A stretch of DNA of 5,953 nt from Pseudonocardiaceae bacterium (lineage in GTDB: Bacteria > Actinomycetota > Actinomycetes > Mycobacteriales > Pseudonocardiaceae). The notes under the pieces are model-generated. The model made no database searches and was not told where the DNA came from. It saw only the letters and a list, made by a program, of their open reading frames with translations. Every line of letters starts with the position of its first letter. Within the stretch, counting starts at the first letter, position 1. The translations under genes were made by a program, and so were the position numbers. This document shows positions 5,028-5,953 of this stretch, in pieces. The stretch is from contig JAICSB010000221.1 of NCBI GenBank assembly GCA_025937115.1, positions 1 through 5,953 of the forward strand, in the 5' to 3' direction.

Positions 5028-5501
5028 ATGATGAGAAGAGTGAGCATCGCGGTCGTTCGTCCCGGCGAAGGCGACGTGCTGTCTGCCGGCCCCATCGGGG
5101 TGCGCATCCTTGAGACGGGCGAACGGACCGGGCATCGGCTCGGCATCGTCGAGGTCACGCTTCCGCCGCACACGCCTGGCCCACCCCAACACATCCATCG
5201 CGAGCACGACGAGACGTTCTACGTGGTCTCCGGCCAGCCGAGTTTCACCAGCGGAAGCGACGAGTTCACGGCCGGCATCGGCGAGTTGATCACCGCCGGA
5301 GCCGGCACGCCGCACACCTTCGCGAACCCCGGCGACGAGAAGGCCATGATGTACTGCACGATCACGCCGGACCGGTACATCGACTACTTCTACGAACTCG
5401 ACCGGCTCCCCAAGGGACCCAACGGACTCGACCCCAAGGCGGTCGCCGAGATCATGGCCCGCTACTCCACCGAGGTCGTCCCGCCTAGCGGGCCGCGATA
5501 G
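5028..5501 (+). CDS. Single-domain cupin (cupin_2, quercetin-dioxygenase-like)
   Basis: This 157-residue protein is a small beta-barrel cupin. Motif 1 is visible in PPQHIHREHDETFYVVSG (52-69) and motif 2 in GIGELITAGAGTPHTFAN (83-100). The probable metal ligands His55, His57, Glu62 and His96 are all present, so it should bind a divalent metal and could be a dioxygenase, isomerase or ligand-binding protein. The C-terminal region (about 115-150, DRYIDYFYELDRLPKGPNGLDPKAVAEIMARY) is a helical extension common in this cupin class. No signal peptide or membrane segment is seen. Possible starts are the ATG at 5028, the ATG at 5031 and the GTG at 5040; none has a Shine-Dalgarno sequence, and 5028 is chosen as the longest. 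It could be read from the dinG transcript through the hairpin, or from an unseen promoter. Substrate unknown; nothing nearby points to a pathway. Confidence 0.85.
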   Translation: MMRRVSIAVVRPGEGDVLSAGPIGVRILETGERTGHRLGIVEVTLPPHTPGPPQHIHREHDETFYVVSGQPSFTSGSDEFTAGIGELITAGAGTPHTFANPGDEKAMMYCTITPDRYIDYFYELDRLPKGPNGLDPKAVAEIMARYSTEVVPPSGPR

Positions 5502-5504
5502 CGG
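5480..5504. terminator. Two small adjacent hairpins over the cupin stop codon
   Basis: CCCGC-CTA-GCGGG (5480-5492) is followed at once by CCGC-GATA-GCGG (5493-5504), the second enclosing the TAG stop codon. They lie at the junction of the convergent cupin and serB genes, where a terminator would be useful, and could act on either strand. The stems are short, there is no T-run, and GC-rich sequence makes such pairs by chance, so this is a weak call. Confidence 0.2.
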
Positions 5505-5531
5505 TAACACACAAGTAGCTCGTATCCCCGC

Positions 5532-5953
<422 letters not shown>

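Overview
The window is GC-rich and gene-dense, with codon use and gene content typical of high-GC Actinobacteria (Actinomycetota). The closest comparison I can make from memory is the clpS / pncB / dinG neighbourhood of Mycobacterium (in M. tuberculosis, clpS lies divergent from pncB1, and dinG follows pncB1 on the same strand). The DinG, PncB and SerB proteins here closely resemble the mycobacterial ones but are clearly not identical, so a related actinobacterial order such as Mycobacteriales or Pseudonocardiales is likely. The genus cannot be fixed from sequence alone.

Layout, left to right: (1) the first 34 codons of clpS on the minus strand; (2) a 41-bp divergent gap; (3) pncB, nicotinate phosphoribosyltransferase, plus strand; (4) a stand-alone MOSC-domain protein, minus strand, convergent with pncB at a 6-bp gap; (5) a 113-bp divergent regulatory region with two inverted repeats; (6) an ABATE/CGNR zinc-finger regulator, plus strand; (7) a 79-bp gap; (8) dinG, an XPD-like iron-sulfur DNA helicase, plus strand; (9) a 46-bp gap almost filled by a perfect 9-bp-stem hairpin; (10) a small single-domain cupin, plus strand; (11) the 3' part of serB (phosphoserine phosphatase), minus strand, running off the right edge. 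There is no rRNA, tRNA, CRISPR array, insertion sequence or phage gene, and no gene-free stretch longer than 300 bases.

The genes do not form one pathway. ClpS (N-degron protein turnover), PncB (NAD salvage), DinG (DNA repair and replication) and SerB (serine synthesis) are housekeeping functions. The MOSC/CGNR pair between pncB and dinG, and the cupin between dinG and serB, look like lineage-specific additions to that core. The most coherent local system is the divergent MOSC-CGNR pair. An 8-bp perfect inverted repeat (CTTATGGT-N14-ACCATAAG) sits directly before the CGNR start codon and overlaps candidate promoter elements of both genes, which suggests an autoregulated redox or detoxification switch.

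Several genes (pncB, dinG, the cupin) have no visible Shine-Dalgarno sequence. pncB and dinG instead have a TANNNT-type -10 element so close to the start codon that leaderless transcripts are likely. I see no convincing evidence of a wholly new biological system here. The findings are modest regulatory and structural observations.
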